Assembly: GCA_035293245.1 (NCBI GenBank)
Contig: DATDOO010000325.1
Location: 1-14,066, forward strand
Reading direction: 5' to 3'
Source: DATDOO01 sp035293245
Lineage (GTDB): Bacteria > Pseudomonadota > Gammaproteobacteria > Methylococcales > Methylococcaceae
Length of the DNA stretch: 14,066 bases
Positions 7,034 to 14,066 of the stretch are shown in pieces. The stretch's first letter is position 1, and each line of letters begins with the position of its first letter. The translations under genes and the position numbers were made by a program. The notes beneath the pieces are model-generated. The model saw only the letters and a list, made by a program, of their open reading frames with translations, was not told the origin of the DNA and did no database searches.

Positions 7034-9696
7034 GCGCCCCAATCTCCAGACGCCTCACGCGCTTCATTTCCTGGTGGGAAGCCGAAATCCTCAACCACCC
7101 CTGGCTGGTGTTGCTTTTGGCCATCGTGCTCAGCGCCTATTGCACCCTGTACACCATGGAGCATCTGACGGTCGACACCGACACCGCCGACATGATCTCC
7201 ATCGAACTGCCGTTTCAGCAGAACCGGCTGAAGCTGGAGAGGGCCTTTCCCCAGGACGCCAACACCGTTCTGCTGGTGGTGGACGGCGAAACGCCGGAAC
7301 AGACCCGCGCGGCGGTCCGTTTCCTCGGCGAACGGCTGAGCCAGGACGCGCAGGTCGCCTCGGTGTACATTCCGGGCGAGGACGCCTTCTTCCGGAAAAA
7401 CGGCCTCCTTTACAGCGACTTGCCCGACCTGGAAAAACTCTCGTCGCAGCTCGCCAACGCCCAGCCCTTCATCGGCCGGCTGGGGCAAAATCCCAGCCTG
7501 GACGGCTTTCTCGGCTTGCTGGGCGACGCGCTCAAGCTCTCCGGCGACGAATTGCCGCTGGATCTGAATCCCCTGCTCGGCAAGGTTCAAACCGTGTTCA
7601 ACCGCGTCCGGGCAGGCGATGCGCCGCAACTGTCCTGGCAGGAGCTGATGCTGGACCAGAAAAGCGGCGTGGGCGTCACCCAGCGCTTCATCGTTTTCCG
7701 CCCCCACTTTAATTACAGTGCCATGCTGGCGGCGGAACAGGCCATCGAATCCGCCCACCGCTACGCTGCCGAAGCCGGCGACGGACGCTTCGGCAAGCTG
7801 GGCGTACGCATGACCGGCGAAGTGGTGCTGGAGCACGAGGAACTGGACAGCATCAGTAACGGCATGCAAGTCGCCAGCGCCGTCTCCATGCTGCTGGTGT
7901 GCATCACGCTCTACATCGGCTACCGCTCGTTCCGGCTGATGTTCGCCACCTTCCTCACCCTGACGATGGGGCTGATCTTTTCGCTGTATTTCGCCACCAT
8001 CTCCATCGGCCATCTCAACCTGATCTCCATCGCCTTCGCCGTGCTGTTCATCGGCATGGGCGACGCCTATTCCTCGCATTTCTGCCTGCGTTACCGCGAA
8101 CTGATCCTGCGCGGCTTCGGCCAACGCGAGGCGCTGCTGGAGACCCTGCTCTCCACCGGTTCGGCGCTGATTCTCTGCACCCTCACCGCCGCCATCGGCC
8201 TGTTCGCCTTCATCCCCACCAACTACGTCGGCGTCTCGGAACTGGGCGTGATCGCCGGCGTGAGCATGTTCATCGCCCTCCTCACCACGTTCACAGTGCT
8301 GCCGGCCATCATCAAGGTGCTGCCGTTGCGCCCGAAACCGGGAAGGCCCAAGAGGGAGTCCCGCTGGCTGCATGCGCTGCTCGGCAACTGGCCGTTGCGC
8401 CAGGCACGGAAAATCCGCGTCGTTACCGTGATCGCCAGCCTCGGCGCCGCCGGCCTGCTGCTCAAGGTGGAAGTGGACTTCAACCCCATCAACCTGCGCG
8501 ACCCGGACAGCGAATCGGTCAAGACCTTCAAGGACCTGCTCAAATCCCGCGACACATCGCCCATGACGCTCGCCGCGCTCGCCGACAGCGAGGCGGCGGC
8601 CCTGGAGAAAAAACGCCGCTTCGAGCAACTGCCCACCGTGGACAAGGTCACGACCGTCCTGGACTACGTCCCCGCCCAGCAGGAGGAAAAGCTCGCCTTG
8701 ATCGAGGAAATGGGCCTCGTGCTCGGCGTGCAACTGGGCGATTTTCCCACCGAACTCCAGGGACAACCGGAACAGGCAACGCTGGAGCGCTTGCGCCAAG
8801 CGGCGACGGAAGGGCTCGGCAAGCCGCGCGCCGAATCCGATCTGGCCGCGCTGACCGTTTTCCGCGACAGTCTGGACACTTTCCTGGCCCATCTCGACAC
8901 GCTGGACGAAGCGACGCGCCAAACGCGCCTCGCAACCCTGCAAACCGCCCTGCTCGCGTCACTTCCCGATGCCATCGGCCAATTGCGCGACAGCCTGGAA
9001 GCGGAAAAAATCACCCTGGCGGGCTTGCCGGATGACTTGAAACTGCGCTGGCTGAGCGGTTCCGGCGTGTACCGCCTGCAAATCTTTCCGAAGAAAGACC
9101 TCAACGACCAGGATGCCCTGAAGGAATTTATTGCCCAGGCGCAACAGGTGGACCCCAACGTCACCGACCTGCCGGTCACCTACCTGGAATCCATGAACGA
9201 AGTAGTGCGCGCGTTCCAGCAGGCGTTTGGCATTGCCCTGGTCGCCATCGCCGTGTTGTTGCTCGTCATCCTGCGCAACTTGCGCGACACCTTGCTGGTG
9301 TTGCTCCCACTCCTCCTGGCCGGCATGTTCACGGCCGCGGCGACCGTGCTGTTCAAGATTCCCTTCAATTTCGCCAACATCATCGCCCTGCCCCTGCTGT
9401 TCGGCCTGGGCGTGGACAGCGGCATCCACATGGCCCACCGGCTGCATTACCTGCACACCTCGGGAGGCGAGGAAAACCTGCTCACCACCAGCGAAGCCCA
9501 GGGCGTGTTCTATTCGGCGCTCACCACGGTGTTCAGCTTCAGCAGCCTGGCGTTCACACCCCACGCCGGTACGGCGAGCATGGGCCAGTTGCTGGCCGTC
9601 GGCCTGATGTTGACCTTGCTGTGCGCGCTGGTGGTGCTGCCGGCGTTCAGCGAACTGGGGCGGAACGGGCCCCGCCCCGCCCCCGTCGAACCCTGA
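7030..9696 (+). CDS. hpnN: RND-family hopanoid transporter HpnN
   Basis: An 888-residue RND/MMPL-like membrane protein with the duplicated architecture of the superfamily. One N-terminal membrane helix (about 22-44) is followed by a large periplasmic domain (45-277) and a helix bundle (about 280-430) containing GMGDAYSSHF. A second flanking helix (about 460-478), a second periplasmic domain (480-723) and a second bundle (about 727-880) with GLGVDSGIHMAHR complete it. The acidic GxGxD/GMGD positions in TM4-like helices fit proton coupling. HpnN is needed to move hopanoids from the inner to the outer membrane in Rhodopseudomonas palustris. The ATG at 7030 is chosen for its ATGA overlap with hpnG; the frame is open from 6499, but upstream residues are an hpnG shadow. 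A 32-nt gap separates it from hpnO. Confidence 0.95.
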   Translation: MSAPISRRLTRFISWWEAEILNHPWLVLLLAIVLSAYCTLYTMEHLTVDTDTADMISIELPFQQNRLKLERAFPQDANTVLLVVDGETPEQTRAAVRFLGERLSQDAQVASVYIPGEDAFFRKNGLLYSDLPDLEKLSSQLANAQPFIGRLGQNPSLDGFLGLLGDALKLSGDELPLDLNPLLGKVQTVFNRVRAGDAPQLSWQELMLDQKSGVGVTQRFIVFRPHFNYSAMLAAEQAIESAHRYAAEAGDGRFGKLGVRMTGEVVLEHEELDSISNGMQVASAVSMLLVCITLYIGYRSFRLMFATFLTLTMGLIFSLYFATISIGHLNLISIAFAVLFIGMGDAYSSHFCLRYRELILRGFGQREALLETLLSTGSALILCTLTAAIGLFAFIPTNYVGVSELGVIAGVSMFIALLTTFTVLPAIIKVLPLRPKPGRPKRESRWLHALLGNWPLRQARKIRVVTVIASLGAAGLLLKVEVDFNPINLRDPDSESVKTFKDLLKSRDTSPMTLAALADSEAAALEKKRRFEQLPTVDKVTTVLDYVPAQQEEKLALIEEMGLVLGVQLGDFPTELQGQPEQATLERLRQAATEGLGKPRAESDLAALTVFRDSLDTFLAHLDTLDEATRQTRLATLQTALLASLPDAIGQLRDSLEAEKITLAGLPDDLKLRWLSGSGVYRLQIFPKKDLNDQDALKEFIAQAQQVDPNVTDLPVTYLESMNEVVRAFQQAFGIALVAIAVLLLVILRNLRDTLLVLLPLLLAGMFTAAATVLFKIPFNFANIIALPLLFGLGVDSGIHMAHRLHYLHTSGGEENLLTTSEAQGVFYSALTTVFSFSSLAFTPHAGTASMGQLLAVGLMLTLLCALVVLPAFSELGRNGPRPAPVEP

Positions 9697-9728
9697 TTTG
9701 CCCAACTTTGCGGAGAAACTGGAACCAC

Positions 9729-11120
9729 ATGGCGAAAAGCATCGCGGAACTCCTCAGCGAGCGGCACGGCGAAAACTTCGACCTGCACGACCGCTTCCTC
9801 AACGGCCAGATGGTGCGGATGCTCAAGACCATCGGCTACGACCGGCTTTATACCAAAGCGCAAGGCCCTTACCTGTTCGACAAGGACGGCCGGCAATATC
9901 TCGACCTGCTCAGCGGCTTCGGCGTGTTCGCCCTGGGCCGCAACCATCCCGCCGTCGTTGCCGCCCTGGACGAAGTCCTGCACGGGGAAATGCCCGACCT
10001 GGTGCAGATGGACGTATCGCTGCTGTCCGGCCTGCTGGCGGAGGCCATCCTCGACGTCTGCCCCGGCGACATCAACCGCGCCTTCTTCTGCAACTCCGGC
10101 GCCGAAGCGGTGGAGGGGGCGATCAAGTTCGCCCGCTACACCACCAAGCGCGAGAAAATCCTCCACTGCGAGCACGCCTTCCACGGCCTGACCCTGGGCG
10201 CGCTGTCCCTCAACGGCGAGAAGATTTTCCGCGACGGATTCGGCCCGCTGCTGCCCGGTTGCCATGCCGTGCCGTTCAACGACCTGGCCGCCCTGGAACA
10301 GGCGTTGAGCAAAAAGGACGTGGCGGCCTTCTTCGTCGAACCCATCCAGGGCAAAGGCGTCAACCTGCCCGACGACGACTACCTCCCGGAAGCCGCCCGC
10401 CTGTGTGCCAAACACGGCACGCTGTTCGTCGCCGACGAAATCCAGGCAGGCCTGGGGCGCACCGGCAAGATGTGGTCCATCGACCACTGGGGCGTCGAGC
10501 CGGACATGATCCTGATGGCCAAGGCCCTGTCGGGCGGCTTCATCCCCATCGGCGCGGTGGCCATGAAGCAGCCCATCATGGACGCGGTGTTCAACCGCAT
10601 GGATCGCGCCGTGGTGCACGGTTCGACCTTCTCCAAGAACAACATGGCCATGGCGGCCGGCATCGCCACCCTGCAGACCCTGCAGGAGGAAAAGCTCATC
10701 GACAACGCCGCCCGCGTCGGCGAGGCGCTGATCGCCGAACTCCGGGCGCTCATCCCGAAATACGAGTTCCTCAAGGAAGTACGCGGCAAGGGCCTGATGA
10801 TCGCCATCGAGTTCGGCGCGCCGCGCAGCCTGTCGCTGAAAACGGCCTGGGGCCTCTTGGAAACCGCCAACAAGGGGCTGTTCTGCCAAATGATCACCAT
10901 CCCCTTGTTCAAGAATCACCGCATCCTCAGCCAGGTGGCGGGGCATGGGATGAACGTCGTCAAATTCCTGCCGCCGCTGGTCGTCAGCGAACAGGACAAG
11001 GACTGGATCGTCCGCGCCATGGACGAAGTCGTCGCCGACACCCACAAGGTGCCCGGCTCGATCTGGGACCTGGGCAAGAACCTCGCCGGCCATGCCCTCA
11101 AGGCCAAGGCGGGCGGCTGA
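9729..11120 (+). CDS. hpnO: Class III aminotransferase HpnO (aminobacteriohopanetriol synthesis)
   Basis: A 463-residue PLP-dependent class III (ornithine/acetylornithine-type) aminotransferase. Visible features are CNSGAEAVEGAIKFAR (cofactor phosphate-binding loop), HAFHGLTLGALS, the PLP ring aspartate in DEIQAGLGRTG (Asp236), the Schiff-base lysine in MAKALSGGFIP (Lys265), and HGSTFSKN. In the hopanoid pathway HpnO installs the terminal amine that gives 35-aminobacteriohopanetriol; methanotrophs extend this to aminotetrol and aminopentol. Context decides the substrate, because the fold alone would also fit ornithine or acetylornithine. The ATG at 9729 has GGAG 13 nt and GGAA 4 nt upstream, neither ideal. 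The protein begins cleanly there (MAKSIAELLSERHG), and upstream codons overlap hpnN in a shadow frame. It lies 36 nt before copC, with no terminator between them. Confidence 0.93.
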   Translation: MAKSIAELLSERHGENFDLHDRFLNGQMVRMLKTIGYDRLYTKAQGPYLFDKDGRQYLDLLSGFGVFALGRNHPAVVAALDEVLHGEMPDLVQMDVSLLSGLLAEAILDVCPGDINRAFFCNSGAEAVEGAIKFARYTTKREKILHCEHAFHGLTLGALSLNGEKIFRDGFGPLLPGCHAVPFNDLAALEQALSKKDVAAFFVEPIQGKGVNLPDDDYLPEAARLCAKHGTLFVADEIQAGLGRTGKMWSIDHWGVEPDMILMAKALSGGFIPIGAVAMKQPIMDAVFNRMDRAVVHGSTFSKNNMAMAAGIATLQTLQEEKLIDNAARVGEALIAELRALIPKYEFLKEVRGKGLMIAIEFGAPRSLSLKTAWGLLETANKGLFCQMITIPLFKNHRILSQVAGHGMNVVKFLPPLVVSEQDKDWIVRAMDEVVADTHKVPGSIWDLGKNLAGHALKAKAGG

Positions 11121-11156
11121 ACAGGTTCGACTCTGGAAAAACTTAACCCAACGCTC

Positions 11157-11543
11157 ATGAAAACCGCCATGCACCGAATCCTTTTCCCCCGTTGGCCTCT
11201 CTTCTTGCTGGCGCTGTACCTCGCGGCACTCCCTGCCCGAAGCGTTCACGCCCACGCCGTGGTCACAGCGCATACGCTCCAGGAGCAGCCCGTCAAACCG
11301 GGACAACCGACCGCCGTGGCGCTGTTTTTCAACAGCACCATCGAGTTTTCGCTCTCCAAGGTGCAATTGGTCAGCGGCAACGACGTGCATCACACCGTCC
11401 CGATCAAGGCCGGGAAGAAGCGCGGCGAGCTGCTCATCGAACTACCGGCCCTCGAAGCCGGCAACTATGCACTGAAATACAAGGTTTTCGCCGCAGACGG
11501 CCACCTCACCGAGGACGTCCTGCGCTTCCGCGTCGCCCCCTAA
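11157..11543 (+). CDS. copC: CopC-like periplasmic copper-binding protein
   Basis: A 128-residue secreted protein. A signal peptide (basic start, hydrophobic core about 14-26) ends with a cleavage site after Val-His-Ala (30-32), leaving His33 as the mature N-terminus, as in the Cu(II) N-terminal brace of CopC proteins. The beta-sandwich body includes the ADGH motif with Asp114 and His116, the other Cu(II) ligands expected in the family. The methionine-rich loop used for Cu(I) in classical CopC is absent, so this looks like a Cu(II)-only form. It is followed after 12 nt by copD and preceded by hpnO after 36 nt. ATG at 11157 is used; ATG at 11169 is an alternative, and neither has a strong ribosome binding site. 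Copper affinity and role are inferred from the family. Confidence 0.87.
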   Translation: MKTAMHRILFPRWPLFLLALYLAALPARSVHAHAVVTAHTLQEQPVKPGQPTAVALFFNSTIEFSLSKVQLVSGNDVHHTVPIKAGKKRGELLIELPALEAGNYALKYKVFAADGHLTEDVLRFRVAP

Positions 11544-11555
11544 CGGAGATTCGCC

Positions 11556-13184
11556 ATGCAAGACATACAAGGCATCGCCAACTTTCTCGACGATTTGATG
11601 GGTGGTCTGCAACTGATCGCCTACTGCATCGCCATCGGCAGCGTATTGTGGACGCTGCGCGTGCTGCGCCCCGCGAGCTCGGACGCTCCGCCCTCCGTCC
11701 ATAGCATCGCCCTGCGCTTGCTGGTCAGGAGCGCCTGGGCGCTGGCGATCACCCAACTCGTCGAAATCGTGATGAAGGGGATCGTCATCGCCGCGACCCT
11801 GGACGAATTGCCGCTGGCCTACGCCGGCACGGTCCAGTTCATCGCCGGCACGGTGCGAATCCTCCTCGCCATCGCGCTGGGCGCGGCCGCCGGACGGGTT
11901 GCCCGCAACCCCCGCGACGCCAACGCCTGGAAGACCCTTTATGGGATGAGCGTGGCGCTGATCGTTTGCGGCGCCTGGCTGGTGCACGCCGTCGGCCGCT
12001 TCGAATACCGGGAATTGCTGATGTCCATCACCGTGCTGCATCAACTCGCGGCGGCCGTGTGGTTCGGCGGCGTGGCGCAACTGGTGCTCCTGTGGCGCCT
12101 GAGCCAGCGGGACCCTGCCGCGTGGGTGTTCTGGCCCCAGGCCGTGGCGCGCTTCTCGATCCTGGGCATCTGGTCGGTCGCCGGACTCCTGCTCAGCGGC
12201 AGCGTGCTGGCCTGGGTTTACGTCGGCGCCTGGGATGGCCTGGTCGGCACCGGCTACGGTAGTCTGGTCATCACCAAGGTCATATTGCTGGCGGTAGCCC
12301 TGGGCCTGGCCTGGCTCAACTTCCGCTCCGGGAAGGCGTGGAAAGAACGCGGCGACACCCGGGACGTCACCACGAAAACGCCGTTTTTCATCGAGGCGGA
12401 ATCCTTCGTGCTGATCAGCATCCTGTTCGTGGCCGCCACCCTGTCGTCGCAGCCTCCGGCGGTGGATATTCCCAACCTGACGGCGACGCCCGTCGAGGTG
12501 GCGCAGATGTTCATGCCGCGCATCCCGGAGATGGAATCGCCCAGCCACGCGGAACTCATGGCCGGAGAAATCGGCCGGATCGCCATCGTCAACAAGGTGC
12601 CCTCCGTGGCCGGCGCCCAGTGGTCCAACTTCAATCACAACACGGCGGGAATCTTCCTGACGACCATGGGCATTCTCGCCATGCTGTCCTATTCGCGCCG
12701 ATTCCCCTGGGCGAAGTACTGGCCCGCCGGTTTCGTCGGCCTGGCCATTTTCCTGTTCTTCCGCAGCGACGCGGAAACCTGGCCCATGGGGCCCATGGGG
12801 TTCTGGGAAAGCACCTTCGGCAACGGCGAAGTGCTGCAACACCGCATGGCTACTTTCCTCGCGCTGGGACTGGGCGTCATGGAAGTGAAGACGCGCGCCA
12901 GGGAAAACCTGCACCAGCGGCTGATTTACCTGTTCCCGATGCTGTGCGCGTTCGGCGGCATCCTATTGCTCACCCACGCCCACTCGGAATTCGAGTTGAA
13001 AACCGAATTCCTCATCCAGTCCACCCATACCGTCATGGGACTTTTGGCCGTGCTGATGGCGACCGGGCGCTGGCTGGAACTGCGCCTGGCTTCACCGGTG
13101 GGCCGCACGTGCGGCTTCCTGTCCATCTGCATGATGACGGTCATCGGGCTGAATTTGCTGTTCTACTACGAACCGGTCTGGTAA
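11556..13184 (+). CDS. copD: CopD-family membrane protein with long C-terminal membrane domain
   Basis: A 542-residue polytopic inner-membrane protein with a good ribosome binding site (GGAG 8 nt before the ATG). Residues about 155-255 carry the CopD signature: LHQLAAAVWFGG (161-172), RFSILGIWSVAGLLLSGS (199-216) and GTGYGSLVITKVILL (231-245). A conserved-looking AESF helix and SSQPPA (281-302) close the CopD part. CopD is thought to import copper received from CopC. Beyond residue 305 there is a soluble stretch and then about six further hydrophobic segments (about 363-378, 390-403, 430-442, 456-472, 489-503, 517-536). These carry histidines 361, 429, 474, 476 and 491 near or in the helices, possible copper or haem ligands. 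This second half is not part of ordinary ~300-residue CopD proteins, and I do not recognise it as a named domain. Confidence 0.82.
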   Translation: MQDIQGIANFLDDLMGGLQLIAYCIAIGSVLWTLRVLRPASSDAPPSVHSIALRLLVRSAWALAITQLVEIVMKGIVIAATLDELPLAYAGTVQFIAGTVRILLAIALGAAAGRVARNPRDANAWKTLYGMSVALIVCGAWLVHAVGRFEYRELLMSITVLHQLAAAVWFGGVAQLVLLWRLSQRDPAAWVFWPQAVARFSILGIWSVAGLLLSGSVLAWVYVGAWDGLVGTGYGSLVITKVILLAVALGLAWLNFRSGKAWKERGDTRDVTTKTPFFIEAESFVLISILFVAATLSSQPPAVDIPNLTATPVEVAQMFMPRIPEMESPSHAELMAGEIGRIAIVNKVPSVAGAQWSNFNHNTAGIFLTTMGILAMLSYSRRFPWAKYWPAGFVGLAIFLFFRSDAETWPMGPMGFWESTFGNGEVLQHRMATFLALGLGVMEVKTRARENLHQRLIYLFPMLCAFGGILLLTHAHSEFELKTEFLIQSTHTVMGLLAVLMATGRWLELRLASPVGRTCGFLSICMMTVIGLNLLFYYEPVW

Positions 13185-13202
13185 TCCCCCCGGAGACAAA
13201 CG

Positions 13203-13228
13203 AAAAAGGCGGCCGAGGCCGCCTTTTT
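13203..13228. terminator. Bidirectional rho-independent terminator
   Basis: Perfect inverted repeat: AAAAAGGCGGCC (13203-13214), GA, GGCCGCCTTTTT (13217-13228). The GC-rich stem is flanked by five A on one side and five T on the other, so it reads as an intrinsic terminator on both strands. It lies 18 nt after the copD stop and 23 nt after the hpnM stop, ending the long + strand operon and the convergent hpnM. Confidence 0.93.
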
Positions 13229-13251
13229 CGTGGCTGTTTTCCGGCCGCCGG

Positions 13252-13872
13252 TCAGGAATTTTTCTCCGAGCGGCTTTTCGAATAATTGGCGATCTTTTCC
13301 GACAGTTTCTTGATGAGGCTGTCGAAACCCTCGCTCTCGATCACCTGCTCGTACTGCGCTTTCATCGAAGCGAGATTGCTGAAACCGTCGACGACGGTAT
13401 TGATGATCCGCCATGTACCGTTCACCTGCTGCAGGGTGTACGCGAACTTGTGCTCCGGCTCATCCTTGGCTTTCAGCACGTAGTGCACCGTCACCCGGTC
13501 GTTCTTGCCCGGCTGTTCGGACTGGTAGACGAATTCCTCGCCGCTGTACGAATCGAACTGGGCGGCGTAGCTGGCGATACTGAACTCGGTAAGCTTTTTG
13601 ACCAGCGTGTCCTGCTGTCCGTCGCTGAGCGTCTTCCAGTGCTTGCCCACGGCGATCTTGGAGACGGATTCGAAGTCGTGCGTGGCCAGCATCACCGGCG
13701 CCAGCACGTCGTATCGCCCCTGGTAACCGAGGGCCTTGGCATTTTTCATCACTTCGACGAGCGTGGCGTTGAGCTTGGCCACCACCTCCCCGGACGTCCC
13801 CGGTGCGGGTTCCGCCGCGACCGAGAACAAACTGACGCCCATCAAGAAAACACCGAAAATTATGTTCCGCAC
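13252..13872 (-). CDS. hpnM: MlaC/Ttg2D-family periplasmic protein HpnM
   Basis: A 206-residue secreted protein when started at GTG 13872-13870, chosen because GGGAG lies just upstream and a clean signal peptide follows (RNIIFGVFLMGVSLFSVAA, cleaved near residue 20). A longer in-frame start at 13977 would add 35 residues upstream of the signal peptide, across the promoter, and is unlikely. The mature protein has the toluene-tolerance/MlaC fold: an amphipathic N-terminal helix, YDVLAPVMLATHDFESVSKIAVGKHW, the central FVYQSE strand region, NGTWRIINTVVDG, and a C-terminal ESEGFDSLIKKLSEKI helix. MlaC proteins shuttle lipids across the periplasm; HpnM is the hopanoid-cluster member, presumably working with HpnN. 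It could be a general MlaC, but no mlaE/F/D/B genes are adjacent, and the hopanoid context favours HpnM. Confidence 0.88.
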   Translation of the reverse strand: MRNIIFGVFLMGVSLFSVAAEPAPGTSGEVVAKLNATLVEVMKNAKALGYQGRYDVLAPVMLATHDFESVSKIAVGKHWKTLSDGQQDTLVKKLTEFSIASYAAQFDSYSGEEFVYQSEQPGKNDRVTVHYVLKAKDEPEHKFAYTLQQVNGTWRIINTVVDGFSNLASMKAQYEQVIESEGFDSLIKKLSEKIANYSKSRSEKNS

Positions 13873-13903
13873 ACTGGCTCTCCCGAAAGCATAAAACCGT
13901 TGG

Positions 13904-13909
13904 ATTATA
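13904..13909 (-). promoter_or_regulatory. Putative -10 element of the hpnM promoter
   Basis: The minus strand reads TATAAT exactly, in an AT-rich island (TATATAAT), 31 nt upstream of the hpnM GTG. No recognisable -35 lies 16-18 nt further up (the sequence there is GC-rich), so an activator or alternative spacing may be involved. The predicted leader is about 25 nt. Confidence 0.45.
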
Positions 13910-14020
13910 TACGAATCCCGAGCGCCCGCTCCGGACATGGCCGGATATGGTAGGATTCGGCGCGAATGTCCAGCCAATCCTCCCGCCCGTTTCCAGACGG
14001 ATCAGCCGACCGTTTCTTGC

Positions 14021-14066
14021 ATGCTACACAACCCTTCTCCGATGGAAGACGTTCATAAATTCGCCG
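14021..14066 (+). CDS. Possible start of a further gene, truncated by the window edge
   Basis: An ATG at 14021 opens a frame that stays open to the end of the window (MLHNPSPMEDVHKFA); an internal ATG at 14042 is an alternative start. There are too few residues to identify a family. It diverges from hpnM, leaving a 148-nt intergenic region. No convincing ribosome binding site precedes either ATG, so this is only a possibility. Confidence 0.25.
   Translation, partial: MLHNPSPMEDVHKFA

Noticed and set aside
6649..8943. 764-residue open frame on the - strand
   Set aside because: It is antisense to hpnG and hpnN, Gln/Glu/His-rich with no domain pattern. Absence of stops follows from high GC at third positions.
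9510..11393. 627-residue open frame on the - strand
   Set aside because: It is antisense to hpnO and its flanks, with no recognisable motif and no ribosome binding site; a shadow of hpnO.
13450..13953. 167-residue open frame on the + strand
   Set aside because: It is antisense to hpnM and its promoter, with no family resemblance; hpnM has a signal peptide, ribosome binding site and family motifs.
13966..14060. Short + strand frame starting with an ATG near 13967
   Set aside because: It hits a stop after about 30 codons and has no ribosome binding site or recognisable content.
1..14066. Mobile elements, CRISPR arrays, tRNA or rRNA genes
   Set aside because: No transposase-like protein, terminal inverted repeats, regularly spaced repeats or structured RNA sequence was seen. 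Genes are tightly packed with uniform composition.

Overview
The window is a GC-rich chromosomal segment carrying a hopanoid (bacterial triterpenoid lipid) biosynthesis and transport locus. The gene set is hpnB, hpnH, a single squalene synthase, shc, hpnG, hpnN, hpnO and hpnM, with a copC-copD copper pair attached. The combination of a one-enzyme squalene synthase (instead of hpnC/D/E), aminohopanoid synthesis (hpnO) and copper-handling genes suggests a gammaproteobacterium, most likely a methanotroph of the Methylococcales. That assignment is inferred from gene content, not from a marker gene.

Layout: 30-956 (+) is a putative CHAP-like lipoprotein whose 3' part runs antisense into hpnB. Positions 696-2921 (-) hold hpnH then hpnB, a two-gene transcription unit. 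Positions 2922-3149 are an AT-rich divergent control region with an imperfect dyad and a plausible sigma70 promoter. Positions 3150-13184 (+) hold one tightly packed unit: squalene synthase, shc, hpnG, hpnN, hpnO, copC, copD. Two stop/start overlaps and short gaps (12-36 nt) argue for cotranscription. A perfect 12-bp-arm hairpin at 13203-13228 separates this unit from hpnM (13252-13872, -) and can terminate in both directions. The last 46 bases may open another + strand gene.

How the genes work together: squalene synthase condenses two farnesyl diphosphates to squalene. Shc cyclises squalene to hopene (diploptene) and hopanol. HpnH, a radical SAM enzyme, joins 5'-deoxyadenosine to diploptene to give adenosylhopane. 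HpnG removes adenine to give the ribosylhopane branch. HpnO aminates the side chain toward 35-aminobacteriohopanetriol. HpnN (RND-type) and HpnM (MlaC/Ttg2D-like periplasmic protein) probably move hopanoids toward the outer membrane. HpnB is a membrane glycosyltransferase of unsettled substrate. CopC/CopD are a copper-binding periplasmic protein and a membrane partner, and their place at the operon's end is the most interesting context signal. I found no tRNA, rRNA, CRISPR array or mobile element, and no strong candidate for a wholly unknown system.
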